In this document: piece after piece, positions 26,901-34,030 of the stretch
Position numbering within the stretch: the stretch's first letter is position 1
Layout: every line of letters begins with the position of its first letter
From: Amycolatopsis vancoresmycina
GTDB taxonomy: Bacteria; Actinomycetota; Actinomycetes; Mycobacteriales; Pseudonocardiaceae
DNA: 64,000 nt
Reading direction: 5' to 3'
NCBI RefSeq assembly: GCF_000716785.1
Contig: NZ_JNYY01000006.1
Span: 628,786-692,785 of the forward strand
Position numbers and translations under genes: made by a program
The notes under the pieces: model-generated
What the model was told of the DNA's origin: nothing
The model's database searches: none
What the model saw: only the letters and a program-made list of their open reading frames with translations

Positions 26901-27705
26901 CGAAGTGGCGTGCGTCGAGTCCTTCGTCGAGGTCGTCGAAAAAGGGAATGACACCGGGGTCCACTTCCGCGCGGAAACTCCGCCGCGGATCCGGGTCGTA
27001 TTCCGGGTTGCGGAAGAACCGCGGCTCTTCGTCGGAACTGAGGTCGACGAGGCTGGCGGTCACCTGCTGCGGAATCGCTTTCGCCGCGACGGCCAGCCGG
27101 TTCACCTCCTGCCGGATCGCCCGCGCGATGGTCGTCAACGGCACGAATTCGGTGCCGGGATCGATGTCGAGTTCCCCGCCGCGGAGCCCGCGCAGCACGT
27201 TGATGACGGCCTGGGTGAACCGGCCGCCGAAGGCCAGCTCCCGCGGCCCGCACGCCGCGATGACCCAGCCCCGCGGCGCGTCGGCGAGCCGGGTCTGCCA
27301 CGGCAGCCGGGCGGCGGTGCCGGCCGCGCAAAGGTCGAGCAGGAACAGGGTGGTCGGCCCCGGCACGCTCTGCCGCATGGTCAGCCAGTGCGCGACGCTG
27401 GCTTCGCCGTGCCGGGCGCCGTCGCTGCCGATGGCGAACACCGTGGCGTCGCCCGCGACGCTTTCCCCGTGCGTGACCAGGTGCACGATCGACAGGTCGT
27501 CGTCGTCACCGTCGGCCAGCGCCCGCGCGACCATGGCGCCCAGGTCGTCGCCGTTCACCCGGGTCCGCGTCCGGTGCCCGTTCGTCGCGTAGCCGAGCTC
27601 GGCCAGTTCCCGCTCGAGCTGTTCGGAGAGTCCGGGCGCGTAGTCGAGCGGGTGGTGCCGGTCGAACGAGCCGACGCCAACCGAGAGCGCACGCCGCTGG
27701 ACCAC
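23959..27705 (-). CDS. Caspase-like protease - STAND/NACHT NTPase - beta-propeller protein 2
   Basis: This 1248-residue paralogue is colinear with protein 1 over its first 330 residues: His79 (HLVTHG), Cys126 (LLDLCAAG), Walker A GSPGSGKS at 316-323, then VLVVDALDE. It has the same winged-helix region (FHQGLADAL) and a propeller ending SGGADGVVRIWDIA. The GTG at 27705 is chosen because VVQRRALSVGV aligns residue for residue with protein 1's start and has GAGGGGG upstream. An ATG at 27720 is an alternative, and the open frame back to 28038 only crosses the dus remnant. It is first in the two-gene operon. Conserved dyads suggest both proteases are active. Confidence 0.85.
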   Translation of the reverse strand: MVQRRALSVGVGSFDRHHPLDYAPGLSEQLERELAELGYATNGHRTRTRVNGDDLGAMVARALADGDDDDLSIVHLVTHGESVAGDATVFAIGSDGARHGEASVAHWLTMRQSVPGPTTLFLLDLCAAGTAARLPWQTRLADAPRGWVIAACGPRELAFGGRFTQAVINVLRGLRGGELDIDPGTEFVPLTTIARAIRQEVNRLAVAAKAIPQQVTASLVDLSSDEEPRFFRNPEYDPDPRRSFRAEVDPGVIPFFDDLDEGLDARHFVERATGLGGLRETGATIACFSGRDEELRRISPWLSGHGDDRPLCVVTGSPGSGKSALLGVLTCAASSQLRDVTRHIWHRVAQAPVTIDGLAAVHARQRGLDGVAGSIARQLGFPESLPVGELITVLRDRSAVLVVDALDEADDPVRIMNELLLPLVRPGKPARLLVGVRNYEDFRPLFEQATLVDLDQVEQHVLENDLFTYVINLLRATPHYRANGGVSGEFASAVSATLAQPGQTGPFLVAGLYTRHFVTGKAVRNAAEAAQLGRRVPRDPAGVLDLDLALHQDEPWLRPVLTAIAHARGAGLPISVLRRLAPAFADSAARPSVAQVRAALRLASFYLRQSLDTDHSNLYRLFHQGLADALVKDRPFTATALDALLSSLGPAESRDWNAAEPYLFRHAADHAADVGLADELTADPGLFLHPAFVGEHGFGPVTSAAELALAATRRGMPSLAARAAEIAALTWRPCWSMGSSGEGAAGPRKAAAAAVSISGHRVLAAGPDGLHEWHWPTGREPVFSRTNPAVAGHLVTLPAADGTFAVAKAVGGKNEVAFVGGSRVTGTSRLVSPAIALSRGNPSGYVCVTAGGLVTQIADDGTVIGHQDTRHRSTSWALGARPAEPVAVSVDSEDQLVLFERGASWTNLYPIAGRVSCFDISQDGDVLVAGTAGGWTGLVDRRRFASWNYERNFAQPVTAVGVSAHSAVLAVGLADGRVVVIFARSRQELAAAKPADVAIVHVKVSPEGRCVALDAGGNLHYVGPEGAGTLEIPSEPAPPRTADQRPPVLAVAGDSRDGTFVATENRVLQVDLPTGDVVAEVAVDAVPTELVLTELEQERVLLVRTGDGDFVWRPGSGLSRILAPGWVLDRLRDRTASGDVQIGESIVTVARKGDYVVASEAGRQERVVGVHDGLAVVRCARLAGRAVAVSGGADGVVRIWDIARATLLDALSAGGPVWRIFVTPRADHLLVAAGGELIAFRNAAVAGG

Positions 27706-27788
27706 TCCCTGCCCCCTCATCGATAGAGACGGGGTGGATATCGCAGTCCGCTGCCGACTTGCTACACCGTTCGGCGGTGGTCGCGAGC

Positions 27789-27822
27789 CCCTGGATCGGC
27801 GTGACCGACACCACAGGCGACA
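27789..27822 (+). repeat. 34-bp direct repeat, left copy
   Basis: Identical to 29189-29222, with the two copies exactly 1,400 bp apart. The right copy ends at the base before the dus ATG. The pair brackets the dus remnant's body, a low-GC spacer and the Abi_C gene, as expected for the ends of a small insertion or tandem duplication. Confidence 0.9.
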
Positions 27823-28062
27823 CGTCGCCTTCGGCAGCTGTGCGCCGAGTACGGCGCCGGCATCTAGGTGTGCGAGATGATCACCGCCCGCGCCGTCGTT
27901 GAATGGCACCCCCTCACCATGCAGATGATGACCTTCAGGGCGACCGAAAAGCCCAGGTCCGTGCAGCTCCACAGCGTCGACCCGAAGACCATGGCCGAAG
28001 CCGTCCGGATCATCGTCGGCGAAGGGCTCGCCGACCACGTCGACTCCAACTTCGGCTGCCGG
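27789..28062 (+). pseudogene. Decayed duplicate of the dus 5' end
   Basis: This stretch matches 29189-29560 (upstream region and first ~110 codons of the intact dus). After an identical 34-bp leader, about 101 bp are missing. A 1-bp deletion follows, then about 220 bp aligned without gaps with roughly 14 substitutions. One substitution makes a TAG stop at 27865-27867 (TAC in the intact gene). Similarity ends near 28062. It is a remnant left by a duplication or by integration next to dus and encodes nothing. Confidence 0.88.
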
Positions 28063-28075
28063 ATGTCAGCACATT

Positions 28076-28090
28076 GACAACTTTGTTGTC
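28076..28090. repeat. Perfect inverted repeat GACAAC-TTT-GTTGTC at the remnant/insert junction
   Basis: A 6-bp perfect dyad with a 3-bp spacer begins 14 bp after dus similarity ends, in a low-GC stretch. It could be a recombinase core or arm site, an operator for the Abi_C gene, or chance. The rest of 28063-28325 is noncoding with lower GC; a TAAACT at 28284-28289 is a possible -10 for the Abi_C gene. Confidence 0.5.
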
Positions 28091-28325
28091 TTCCCCCTCC
28101 GTCCGACTTTCCAGTCCGTCGACCCTGGAGGCAAGCCCAGTGGTCGCCCGGTGAGCACCGCGAGCATGCTTCTAAGTCTGCAACTCGGTCTTCGAGCTGA
28201 TCGGAACTTCCAGCCGCAGCCTCATCACCTGAGCTCTGACAGCAGAGCCGAAGGCTGGTCAACCGACACTGCGTCCACAATCTAAACTGGTGGGTTACGC
28301 CTGAGCTGACCGAAAGCCGAGGACC

Positions 28326-29144
28326 ATGATCGAGTTGATCGAACTAGGCGGAGCCCTTACACCCTTCTTCGAACAAGGGTTAGATAGCCCATCCCATGAC
28401 GAGCTGGACCGAGCATTCGAACGCGCCGGGCTCACAGAAGGCGACCCACGCAGAAGTTCGACCGACCCAATCGGCAAGGCCAAGCGCGTGCGAGCAGTAT
28501 TCATCTACGCCGCCGACCATGTTCCACAGTCCGGTTTGGCGCTAGCGCAACACCTTGTAGCTCTCTGTCGCGTAAAGAACGAGTTTGACACCGATAGCGC
28601 CAGCTGTCCAGGCTTAGATAAAATTGAAGCGCTTCGTCGTTCCTTTGAAAGTCTCGGATACAGTCTCGACAACACTGGCGCTCTGCGGCCGCTTGTCATA
28701 GACAACCTTTCAGGAACCAAACTGACCGACGCATTGCAGTCTTACGTTCGCCGAGCCAACGCCAGCCCGGACGATGCGCCTCTTCAGATTGGCAACGGCA
28801 AAGACCTCGACGAGGCGACGGCGCGGCACGTTTTGGAACAGAAAATTGGCGCGTACTCCCAAAATGGGAACTTTCCGTTCACGCTGGCGCAGGCTTTCCT
28901 TCAACTCGGCCTAGAGCCGGCGCACCAGAATACGGCCAAGACGCTAGACGGCGACCCCCATAAGGCCGTCCAGCAATGCCTCTACCAGCTCGCATGCGCG
29001 GTGAACAAACTGAGGAACGAAGTCGGCACTGGACACGGCCGCCCGTCCGCACCCTCGCGAACAACACCTCTGACATCAGCCGAAGCCCGGCTCGTAGCCC
29101 GCGCAACCGCCCTGGTCTCCGGCATGCTCCTGGATAGTTTGTGA
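28326..29144 (+). CDS. Abortive-infection C-terminal (Abi_C) domain protein
   Basis: The 272-residue cytosolic protein has a C-terminal motif VNKLRNEVGTGHGRP that matches the Abi_C domain signature (LRNxxGxxHG). Abi_C proteins are linked to phage-triggered growth arrest, though the mechanism is mostly unknown. The N-terminal 150 residues are helical and unrecognised. The start ATG follows GAGGA. Base composition is far less GC-rich than that of its neighbours, and it contains two TTA leucine codons (codons 19 and 97), rare in such genomes. Both facts, plus the flanking 34-bp repeats, indicate acquisition by transfer. Confidence 0.75.
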   Translation: MIELIELGGALTPFFEQGLDSPSHDELDRAFERAGLTEGDPRRSSTDPIGKAKRVRAVFIYAADHVPQSGLALAQHLVALCRVKNEFDTDSASCPGLDKIEALRRSFESLGYSLDNTGALRPLVIDNLSGTKLTDALQSYVRRANASPDDAPLQIGNGKDLDEATARHVLEQKIGAYSQNGNFPFTLAQAFLQLGLEPAHQNTAKTLDGDPHKAVQQCLYQLACAVNKLRNEVGTGHGRPSAPSRTTPLTSAEARLVARATALVSGMLLDSL

Positions 29145-29188
29145 CGACGACGACCGGTCGAAATCGTCGCTGACGACCCGGAACGTCG

Positions 29189-29222
29189 CCCTGGATCGGC
29201 GTGACCGACACCACAGGCGACA
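29189..29222 (+). repeat. 34-bp direct repeat, right copy (dus leader)
   Basis: Identical to 27789-27822. It forms the immediate upstream sequence of the intact dus, so the duplication copied the native leader. It contains no obvious Shine-Dalgarno site for the ATG at 29223. Confidence 0.9.
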
Positions 29223-30362
29223 ATGGAGGACGTGACCGCCACCCTGAGCAAGCCCGCCCTCAAGATCGGCCCCTACCGGGTCGATCCCCCGGTCGTGCTC
29301 GCCCCCATGGCCGGGATCACGAACGTCGCCTTCCGGCAGCTGTGCGCCGAGTACGGCGCCGGCATCTACGTGTGCGAGATGATCACCGCCCGCGCCGTCG
29401 TCGAACGGCACCCCGGCACCATGCACATGATGACCTTCGGGGCCACCGAAAAGCCCAGGTCCATGCAGCTCTACGGCGTCGACCCGAAGACCATGGCCGA
29501 AGCCGTCCGGATCATCGTCGGCGAGGGCCTCGCGGACCACGTCGACTCCAACTTCGGCTGTCCGGTCGCGAAGGTGACGCGCAAGGGCGGCGGAGCGGCG
29601 CTGCCGTTCAAGCGGAAGCTGTTCGAAGCCATCGTCCGCGAGTCGGTGAAGGCCGCCGGGGACACGCCGTTCACCGTGAAGTTCCGCATCGGCATCGACG
29701 ACGACCACCACACCTACCTCGACGCCGGCCGCATCGCCGAAGCCGAGGGCGCCGCCGCCGTCAGCCTGCACGCCCGCACGGCCGCGCAGCGCTACTCCGG
29801 CCAGGCCGACTGGACCAGGATCACTGCCTTGAAAGAGGCCGTGACCAGCATTCCCGTGCTCGGCAACGGCGACATCTTCAGCGCCGCCGACGCCCTGCGC
29901 ATGGTGTCCGAGACGGGCTGCGACGGCGTGGTCGTCGGCCGCGGCTGCCTCGGGAGGCCGTGGCTGTTCGGCGAGCTCGAGGCCGCCTTCGCGGGCCGCC
30001 CGCTGCCGACCCCGCCGAACCTGGGTGAGGTCGCGGCCGTACTCCGCCGCCACACCGAGCTGCTCATCGAGCACGACGGCCACGACAAGGCCATGCGCGA
30101 CATCCGCAAGCACATGGCCTGGTACCTGATGGGCTTCCCGGTCGGTTCCGAGCTGCGCCGCGGCTTCGCGATGTTGTCGTCGATGGACCAGCTCGACGAC
30201 CTGATCGCCCAGCTCGACCACGACGCACCCTTCCCCGAAGCCGCCACCGGCCCCCGCGGCCGCCAGGGCTCACCGGGCAAGGTCACGCTGCCACACGGCT
30301 GGCTCGACGACCCGGACGACGACTGCGTCCCCGAGGCGGAAGACATGCACTCGGGCGGCTGA
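29223..30362 (+). CDS. dusB: tRNA-dihydrouridine synthase (NifR3/DusB family)
   Basis: The 379-residue FMN enzyme reduces uridines in the tRNA D-loop with NAD(P)H. Visible features: LAPMAGITNVAFR at the barrel start, the catalytic cysteine in DSNFGCPVAKV, KFRIGIDDDH, HARTAAQRYSG, GNGDIFS and GVVVGRGCLGRP for the FMN phosphate. A C-terminal helical domain follows. The ATG at 29223 abuts the direct repeat; a GTG at 29232 with GGAGG just before it is an alternative. The orthologue in M. tuberculosis (Rv0823c) sits next to the LCP gene; here about 11 kb separate them. The 3' end overlaps a convergent gene by 80 bp. Confidence 0.93.
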   Translation: MEDVTATLSKPALKIGPYRVDPPVVLAPMAGITNVAFRQLCAEYGAGIYVCEMITARAVVERHPGTMHMMTFGATEKPRSMQLYGVDPKTMAEAVRIIVGEGLADHVDSNFGCPVAKVTRKGGGAALPFKRKLFEAIVRESVKAAGDTPFTVKFRIGIDDDHHTYLDAGRIAEAEGAAAVSLHARTAAQRYSGQADWTRITALKEAVTSIPVLGNGDIFSAADALRMVSETGCDGVVVGRGCLGRPWLFGELEAAFAGRPLPTPPNLGEVAAVLRRHTELLIEHDGHDKAMRDIRKHMAWYLMGFPVGSELRRGFAMLSSMDQLDDLIAQLDHDAPFPEAATGPRGRQGSPGKVTLPHGWLDDPDDDCVPEAEDMHSGG

Positions 30363-30684
30363 GCTGCACCAGGCTCACCCCGAACAGCAACACACCGAGC
30401 GGCACGTGCAGGGCCTTGACGTGCGCGATCCCGAGAAAAACCTGCGCCGTCACCAGCACGAGGAACCCTGCAGCGAGCAGAACCGCCCGCGGCGAGCCCC
30501 CGCCGGGCCGCCAGACGAGCCCGGCCACGACCACGTGCCCGACGGCGACGACCCACACCGTGTAGGCCGACGCGCTGTGGAGAACGTGCCCGTGCGGAGT
30601 GGTCAGCAGCAGCCCGGCGGTGACCGCCGAGAGGAAGGCGGCGAGGGTCTGCAGCGCGATGGTGACGCGCAGGAACGTTGTCAT
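30283..30684 (-). CDS. Small four-helix membrane protein with clustered histidines
   Basis: The 133-residue protein has four predicted membrane segments and several histidines near their ends (PHGHVLH, VGHVVVAG, IAHVKALHVPLG). This is reminiscent of haem-binding four-helix modules such as the halves of haem A synthase, but not enough for an assignment. The Arg-rich tail (last 25 residues) lies in the 80-bp overlap with dus and may be dispensable. The ATG at 30684 starts at the first membrane helix. Confidence 0.55.
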   Translation of the reverse strand: MTTFLRVTIALQTLAAFLSAVTAGLLLTTPHGHVLHSASAYTVWVVAVGHVVVAGLVWRPGGGSPRAVLLAAGFLVLVTAQVFLGIAHVKALHVPLGVLLFGVSLVQLSRPSACLPPRGRSRRPGRRASRVAA

Positions 30685-30793
30685 GCCCACCCGACGACGC
30701 AGCGGCCCGGAATGTGAGGCCGTGACATCTGTCAGCCCCAAGTCGTGGCGGACGGCATCCTTCCCGAGACCCCCGCCGCGACAAGCTCAACGC

Positions 30794-31441
30794 ATGACGA
30801 CGAACCAGCCCGGAACCGCCCTCTTCAAGACCCTCGCGATCGAAATCGCCGTCCCGATGGCGGTCTACTACGGCCTTCACTCGCTCGGCGCGAGCGACTT
30901 CGCCGCGCTCGCCGCCTCCGGTGTCTTCCCGCTGGCCCGGACCCTCTTCCAGTTCGCCAAGGACCGCACGCTCAACGGCCTCGCGCTGGTCGTGCTGACC
31001 ACGAACGTCGTCGGCATGCTGCTCACCTTCGTCACCGGTGACGCCCGGATGATGATCGCCAAGGACTCGCTCGGCAGCGGCATCACCGGCCTCGTCATCC
31101 TCGCCTCCGCGTTCACCGCGGCGCCGATCATGACCAAGACCATGCGCCCCTTCCTCACCCGCGGCAACGCGGAGCGCGAAGCCGCGTGGGAGCGGCTCAG
31201 CGGTACCGCGCGGTTCGACGCCATCCTGCGGCGCTGCAACGTGATCTGGGGCATCGGCTTCGCGCTGGAAAGCGCGGCCCGCGTCGTCGGCGCGTTCACG
31301 CTGCCGGTGTCGACCATGGTCTGGCTGAGCACCACCATCTTCGCCGTCGCCTTCGCGATCGTCATGGTCGTCTCCGGCAAGGTCGCCGAAAAGGCGGGCC
31401 GGCTGATCGCCGCGGACGCCCGGGTCCTGGTAGCCGCTTGA
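30794..31441 (+). CDS. VC0807-family membrane protein
   Basis: The 215-residue protein has about six membrane segments. The opening (AIEIAVPMAVYYGLHSLGASDFAAL) and the later GSGITGLVILASA fit the VC0807/intracellular septation-like family of unknown function. The ATG at 30794 is 110 bp from the divergent gene, so their promoters share 30685-30793. It stands alone before the HutC-type operon. Confidence 0.75.
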   Translation: MTTNQPGTALFKTLAIEIAVPMAVYYGLHSLGASDFAALAASGVFPLARTLFQFAKDRTLNGLALVVLTTNVVGMLLTFVTGDARMMIAKDSLGSGITGLVILASAFTAAPIMTKTMRPFLTRGNAEREAAWERLSGTARFDAILRRCNVIWGIGFALESAARVVGAFTLPVSTMVWLSTTIFAVAFAIVMVVSGKVAEKAGRLIAADARVLVAA

Positions 31442-31458
31442 CCTGCGACAACGCCGGG

Positions 31459-31480
31459 TGTACAGGTGTGTACATGTACA
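31459..31480. promoter_or_regulatory. Triple TGTACA operator overlapping the regulator's start codon
   Basis: The self-complementary hexamer TGTACA occurs at 31459-31464, 31469-31474 and 31475-31480. The regulator's ATG (31474-31476) is embedded in the second and third copies, and there is no Shine-Dalgarno site. HutC/UTRA regulators bind GT-TA-AC-type palindromes, so this is very likely the autoregulatory operator of the five-gene operon, which may be transcribed leaderless. Confidence 0.7.
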
Positions 31481-32166
31481 GCAAGCGGCAGCAGCTGGTC
31501 GGCGACCTCACCGACCTGATCCGCTCCGGGCGCCTCGCCCACGGCGACCGCCTCCCCGGCGAGCACCAGCTCGCCGTGCAGTACCAGGTCAGCCGCGGCA
31601 CCGTCCGCAGCGCGCTGTCCGAGCTCCAGCAGCTCGAGCTCATCTCCACCCAGGCCGGCGTCGGCTCGTTCGTCACCTTCGACGGCGTCCAGCTCGACCA
31701 GCGGATCGGCTGGGCCCGCGCCCTCGCCGACGCGGGCGCGCCGGTCACCACCGAACTGCTCGGCATCGAGACCGTCGAAGACGTTGCCCTGGCCGAAGAG
31801 TTCGGCGAGACGGCCTACGTCGCCGTGCGGCGGCTGCGGCGGGAGCACGACCGCGGCATCTCGCTCGAAACCGCCACCGTGCCCGCCGTCGGGCCGCTCG
31901 CCGACCTCCCCGGCACCGGCCTGCGGGACGGCTCCCTCACCAAGACCCTCGAGGCCGCCGGGCGGATCTCCGCCGGGGGCGACCAGTGGATCAGCACCGA
32001 ACGCCTCGACGCCTGCGCCGCCGGGCTGCTCGGCCGGAGCATCGGCGAGCTCTTCCTCCGCGCCGAGCGCACCTCGGTCGACGCCGAAGGCCGGCTCGTC
32101 GAGCGCGTCGTCAGCCTGCTGGACCCGGACCGGTTCCAGTTCCACCTCACCTTCGGGCACCCGTGA
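31474..32166 (+). CDS. GntR-family regulator, HutC/UTRA type
   Basis: The 230-residue protein has a winged helix at 1-65 (LTDLIRSGRLAHGDRLPGEH, then YQVSRGTVRSALSEL) and a UTRA effector domain with RRLRREHDRGISLETA. UTRA domains bind sugars, nucleosides or amino-acid derivatives. It heads an operon in which each gene overlaps the next by 4 bp, comparable to yegW in Escherichia coli. The ATG lies inside its own presumed operator, and the initiator region matches the start of the HTH domain, so an earlier start is unlikely. Confidence 0.88.
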   Translation: MYSKRQQLVGDLTDLIRSGRLAHGDRLPGEHQLAVQYQVSRGTVRSALSELQQLELISTQAGVGSFVTFDGVQLDQRIGWARALADAGAPVTTELLGIETVEDVALAEEFGETAYVAVRRLRREHDRGISLETATVPAVGPLADLPGTGLRDGSLTKTLEAAGRISAGGDQWISTERLDACAAGLLGRSIGELFLRAERTSVDAEGRLVERVVSLLDPDRFQFHLTFGHP

Positions 32167-33158
32167 GCGCGCGGGACCGGGCGCTCGGCGCGTTCACCGG
32201 GCTGGCCGTCGGCGACGCGCTCGGGATGCCGACGCAGTCGATGTCCCGCGCCGCCATCGCCGCCACCTACGGGCCGGTCACCGGCCTGCTCACCGCCGTC
32301 GCCGAGCAGCCGGTCGCGCCGTCGATGCCCGCCGGCTCGGTCACCGACGACACCGAGCAGGCCCTCCTGCTGGCCCGGCTGCTCATCGACGGCCGCGGCA
32401 CCGTCGAGCCGCACGTCTTCGCCGATGCCCTGCTCATCTGGGAGGCGGACATGGTCCGCCGCGGGTCCGCGGACCTGCTCGGGCCGTCCACCAAACGGGC
32501 GCTGTCCCGGCTCCAGGACGGCGTCCCGGCCGACGAAGCCGGCCGCACCGGAACGACCAACGGCGCCGCCATGCGGGTCGCGCCGGTCGGCATCGCCACG
32601 CCGTCGGAGGACCTGCACACGCTGGTCGACGCGGTCGTCGCGACCGCGAGGCTCACGCACAACACCAGCCTCGGCATCGCGTCGGCCGCCGCGGTGGCCG
32701 CCGTCGTCTCCGCCGGCGTCGACGGCGCGAGCCTGGCCGAAGCGCTCGACGCGGGCGAGCGCGCCGCCGTCGTGGGCGGGGAACGCGGGCACTGGGCGCC
32801 CGGCGGGGAGATCGCCGCGCGGATCCGCTGGGCGCGCGGCTGGGTGCGCGGCATGGCCCCGGCCGCCGTCGCCGACGCGGTCGCGCGGGTGATCGGCACG
32901 TCGGTCGCGTCGCAGGAGTCCGTCGTCGCCGCATTCGCGCTGGCCGAGGCCATGGGCGACGACCCGCCGGCGGCGCTGCGCCTGGCCGCCGGGCTCGGCG
33001 GCGACACCGACACGGTGGCCGCGATCTGCGGGGCGATGCTCGGTGCCGCGCACGGCATCGGCGCCTTCCGGCCCGACGTCGTCGAGACCGTGCTCGCCGT
33101 CAACCGGCTCGAATTCGGGCCGCTGGTCGACGAACTCCTGAAGCTGCGCCGGCGATGA
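32163..33158 (+). CDS. ADP-ribosylglycohydrolase-fold protein (YegU-like)
   Basis: This 331-residue all-helical DraG-fold hydrolase has two metal-binding stations: SVTDDTEQALLLA (TDDT) near residue 60 and GGDTDTVAAICGAMLGA near 280. Entry motif: GAFTGLAVGDALGMP. The family removes ADP-ribose or cleaves N-ribosyl bonds. The company of a PfkB kinase and a base/nucleoside permease suggests it splits an imported N-riboside rather than repairing ADP-ribosylated protein. The GTG overlaps the regulator stop by 4 bp. Confidence 0.88.
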   Translation: MSARDRALGAFTGLAVGDALGMPTQSMSRAAIAATYGPVTGLLTAVAEQPVAPSMPAGSVTDDTEQALLLARLLIDGRGTVEPHVFADALLIWEADMVRRGSADLLGPSTKRALSRLQDGVPADEAGRTGTTNGAAMRVAPVGIATPSEDLHTLVDAVVATARLTHNTSLGIASAAAVAAVVSAGVDGASLAEALDAGERAAVVGGERGHWAPGGEIAARIRWARGWVRGMAPAAVADAVARVIGTSVASQESVVAAFALAEAMGDDPPAALRLAAGLGGDTDTVAAICGAMLGAAHGIGAFRPDVVETVLAVNRLEFGPLVDELLKLRRR

Positions 33159-34030
33159 CCGGGCGGCTGGTGCACACCGGACAGGTCGTCGTCGACCTCG
33201 TCATGGCGGTGCCGGCCCTGCCCCCGCGCGGCGGCGACGTCCTGGCGTCTTCGACGAACCTGGTGCCCGGCGGCGGTTTCAACGTGATGGCCGCCGCCGC
33301 GCGGTCGGGGGGGCGCGTGCTCTACGCGGGCAGTCACGGTACCGGCGCCTTCGGTGATCTCGCCCGCGCGGCCCTTGCGGCGGAAGGGGTCGAACTGGCA
33401 CACGCACCAGTGTCCGAAGTGGACACTGGGATCGTCGTCGTGCTCGTCGACACGACCGGCGAGCGCACCTTCGCGACCGGCACCGGCGCCGAAGGACGGC
33501 TGCGCGCCGAACTGCTCGACCGGATCACCCCAAAGACTGACGACGTCGTGTACCTGAGCGGATACAGTTGGTTGCACGAGTTCAATCGCGGGGCCCTCCT
33601 CGAGTGGCTGCCCCGTCTTCCCGGCTCGAGGATCCTGTTCGATCCTGGCCCGCTCATCGGTGACATCGACCCTGGAGACCTGCATGCCTTAATGTCCACA
33701 ATAGACATCCTGAGCTGCAACGCCCGCGAAGCCGAGGTGCTGGGCGCGCTGCCGCCGGTCGCCGTCGTCCGCGAGGGCGCGAAGGGCTGCCGCGTGCACG
33801 AACACGGCCGGATCACCGACGTCCCCGGGTTCGCGGTCGACGCGGTGGACACCACCGGCGCGGGCGACACGCACTGCGGCGTGTTGGCCGCGGAGCTGCT
33901 TCGCGGCAGTACTCTCCTCGACGCTGCCGTGCGCGCCAACGCGGCGGCCGCCCTTTCGGTGACCCGTCCCGGCCCGGCGACCGCGCCGGTCCGGGAGGAG
34001 ATCGACCAACTGGTGGAGGCCACGCGATGA
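33155..34030 (+). CDS. PfkB-family carbohydrate/nucleoside kinase (YegV-like)
   Basis: The 291-residue kinase has GGGFNVMAAAARSGG (N-terminal PfkB signature) and DAVDTTGAGDTHCGV (C-terminal signature with the catalytic aspartate in GAGD). It would phosphorylate ribose or a nucleoside released or imported by its operon partners. It carries a rare TTA leucine codon (33689-33691, codon 179), so translation may depend on the BldA-type tRNA. It is coupled on both sides by 4-bp overlaps. Confidence 0.9.
   Translation: MTGRLVHTGQVVVDLVMAVPALPPRGGDVLASSTNLVPGGGFNVMAAAARSGGRVLYAGSHGTGAFGDLARAALAAEGVELAHAPVSEVDTGIVVVLVDTTGERTFATGTGAEGRLRAELLDRITPKTDDVVYLSGYSWLHEFNRGALLEWLPRLPGSRILFDPGPLIGDIDPGDLHALMSTIDILSCNAREAEVLGALPPVAVVREGAKGCRVHEHGRITDVPGFAVDAVDTTGAGDTHCGVLAAELLRGSTLLDAAVRANAAAALSVTRPGPATAPVREEIDQLVEATR

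Noticed and set aside
21391..27726. A 2,111-codon plus-strand open frame across the caspase-like genes
   Set aside because: It is antisense to two genes with clear domains; its product is Arg/Pro/Gly-rich without any fold and arises from the GC-biased codons of the opposite strand.
27706..28038. N-terminal extension of the second caspase-like protein back to 28038
   Set aside because: The extension is only the reverse complement of the dus remnant, and the GTG at 27705 aligns exactly with the paralogue's start and has a ribosome-binding site.
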